A DNA stretch of 64,000 nucleotides. Source: Tigriopus japonicus. Its lineage: Eukaryota; Arthropoda; Copepoda; Harpacticoida; Harpacticidae. The translations under genes were made by a program, and so were the position numbers. Positions within the stretch are counted from its first letter, which is position 1; each line of letters starts with the position of its first letter. Under the pieces are notes generated by a model. It was not told the origin of the DNA, did not search any database, and was given only the letters and a program-made list of their open reading frames with translations. The stretch spans positions 1,199,873 through 1,263,872 of the forward strand of contig CM021323.1 of assembly GCA_010645155.1 (NCBI GenBank), written 5' to 3'. Positions 62,301-64,000 of the stretch are shown here, one piece after another.

Positions 62301-64000
62301 TGGATGTGCTTGATTGGTGCTAAACTAACAGATTGGTCGGTCATTCATTCATTGTCCTTGCAATCGAACTCGAGTGGCTTGTCTTGTGGCCAATTGACTG
62401 AGCCACAGATGCTTTTATCGATGTTGTCAACGATTCAACATGTTGATGTCTGTCTGCCGTTTGAGAAGGACCGAGGCGAGCTCCATCAAGCTCCATCGAG
62501 CGGATGTTTAATTTCAAATCAAACATTCCATTACAGATTTTATGAGCCCAAGACAGACTTATGTTATCCTCCGCCTCCTCCGTCTCCCCATTTTCCTCCC
62601 CTCTCTTTATGTGATTCACATCCTACGTGAGAGAGTGAAGGCAAAAGTTGAGTGAGGCTGGGGATGGACAAGGCTGGGATTCGAGTATCCTCTCCGTCTC
62701 TCTTTCTCTTTCTCGCTCATTCCCTTTTCCTCTCCCCCAAAAAAGCTTGCGATCGAGACATGTTGAAATGACCAAAGTTGATGTTTAGGCGTCTGATCTG
62801 AACACTCAAATCGAGAGCTGGAGTGTGTGATTGGATGAACGTCTCGATTCTGTTAGAAACTGACATGGTTGAAGATAGTCATGAAGACACGCATGACCAT
62901 GAATTATGTCAAGCTTACATTAGAGGAGTCAAGTTGATATTTATTTCTTCGATATGGATTTTGTCAGTGTAGATATCCACCCAGTAATTGCCAACATCTT
63001 TGATGAGGCCATTCCATTAGGATCAATAGGTCGTTTGGGCGTTGTAGTCGTCCGGTCATAGAAGACGACACATTGGCGGCAGTCCGTCTCCGCCTTCAAT
63101 CTCATCTCCTTAAGGCGAGGAGAGGAGTCCCTTCGAGGCACTGACCCAAGGGTGCTTGCTTGCTACTAGTTTGGTTTCTAACTAGTACGTACAGTGTACG
63201 TACACGTACCCATAATAGAAGTGCTCGACTGGCTGCTTAAAGAACCTATACGCTATGGTGGGTGGTGGAGATGGAATTCTCTGGGGAAATGTGTTCCAAG
63301 TCGTATATTGTTGTTTAGTGCTTGTCGTCGTGTCGCTACTCTCTCTCGGATATTTGATGCCTATTTCCTTGGTGTTCCCTGGCCTTTTCCTCCTTCTCTT
63401 TTTTCTCCTCCTTCGATGGAAAAGTTTGTTGGTTGTATGCTTGTCGTAGGATAACGGGGGTGTTCTTTCTCTTTCTTCTCCTCTAAAACAAGAATCCCAC
63501 TCAATTCTGTCGAAGCTCGATGAAGTCATTTTGGAGATGTTCCATTTGGAACAAAACGCGGTCGGTCATTTGTTGTGGGTGGCTGTGTAGCTGAGTAGTT
63601 GGTTGGTCAATTGGGTTGGTGGGGTTGGTTGGTAGAGATGGTTGTTGCGAAAAAGCCAATTGTACCAAGTGAGAGTGGGACATGTTTTATTTTCGTGCAG
63701 ATAGGACTTCCCATATCCCGTATTGTGGCAACATTCTCCTCATCTGTGTTCTTGTTCTGTTTGCCTTTGGCGGGGCTCGTTCTAGGTTACTGTCAAAGGG
63801 GTTCGAAGGATTTGGAACAAATATAAAGACAATTTTGAACCACTTGACATAGCTTGGATTCTTCTTTGGGTCCTCCCTTCAGTCCCTTTCAGATATGGCA
63901 AATAGAGAGGATCTAAGCCACAAACATTAGACCCAAAGTTGCCGCACCCGCGGAACTAAATCCAAGTGTGGGACTCAGATAACCCATAAAATGTTTGTTG
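53385..64000. other. Stretch without supported genes
   Basis: Just after the RING gene, 53385-54200 has several protein-like but unrecognised open frames in different phases. Further on, open frames are short or hydrophobic by base composition. An AT-rich patch at about 60890-61200 follows an unrecognised frame at 60653-60940. An AACC tract lies near 55007 and a GTAC-rich palindrome cluster at 63185-63203. No RNA gene was recognised. Confidence 0.45.
63185..63203. repeat. GTACGTAC palindrome cluster
   Basis: Two GTACGTAC copies lie three bases apart, followed by another cgtac. It belongs to the dispersed family of GTAC-rich words seen throughout the window. Confidence 0.7.

Noticed and set aside
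63255..63449. Very hydrophobic 64-codon frame
   Set aside because: Encoded by pyrimidine/GT-rich DNA, with no conserved feature.

Overview
The window is eukaryotic nuclear DNA, most likely from an arthropod. It has long non-coding stretches, canonical GT-AG introns, many microsatellites and few genes. The best-supported gene encodes a Cut/CUX homeodomain transcription factor. Its CUT repeats and homeodomain resemble arthropod Cut most closely. A crustacean such as a copepod is possible, but the sequence alone does not settle this.

Layout. 1-9938: no supportable exon; because 9938 is a splice acceptor, this is probably a 5' intron of cut or upstream DNA. 9939-28407: nine exons on the plus strand that join in frame, with matching phases at every junction, into a 1441-residue C-terminal part of Cut: a leading exon, a coiled coil, a polyQ segment, CUT1, CUT2, CUT3, homeodomain and an acidic tail. 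The 5' introns are large (0.7 to 6.2 kb); the four 3' introns are only 64 to 108 bp. 28408 to about 30140: probable 3' UTR, with an AATAAA at 30116. 30140-44920: intergenic, simple repeats, no supportable gene. 44922-45387: a foldback transposon-like hairpin of 448 bp with a perfect 9-bp target duplication. 47900-49580: possible decayed coding remnant with weak leucine-rich-repeat character. 49560-52300: an AT-rich block holding two hAT-type non-autonomous elements, each with an 8-bp target duplication. 52875-53384: an intronless RNF4-like RING protein with SUMO-interaction-like motifs, a candidate SUMO-targeted ubiquitin ligase. 53385-64000: no supportable gene.

The two genes show no operon-like or pathway link. 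Cut would act in the nucleus on transcription of cell-fate genes; the RING protein would act in SUMO/ubiquitin signalling. The most novel items are the three newly delimited mobile elements and the intronless RNF4-like gene beside them. I did not find an undescribed multi-gene system.
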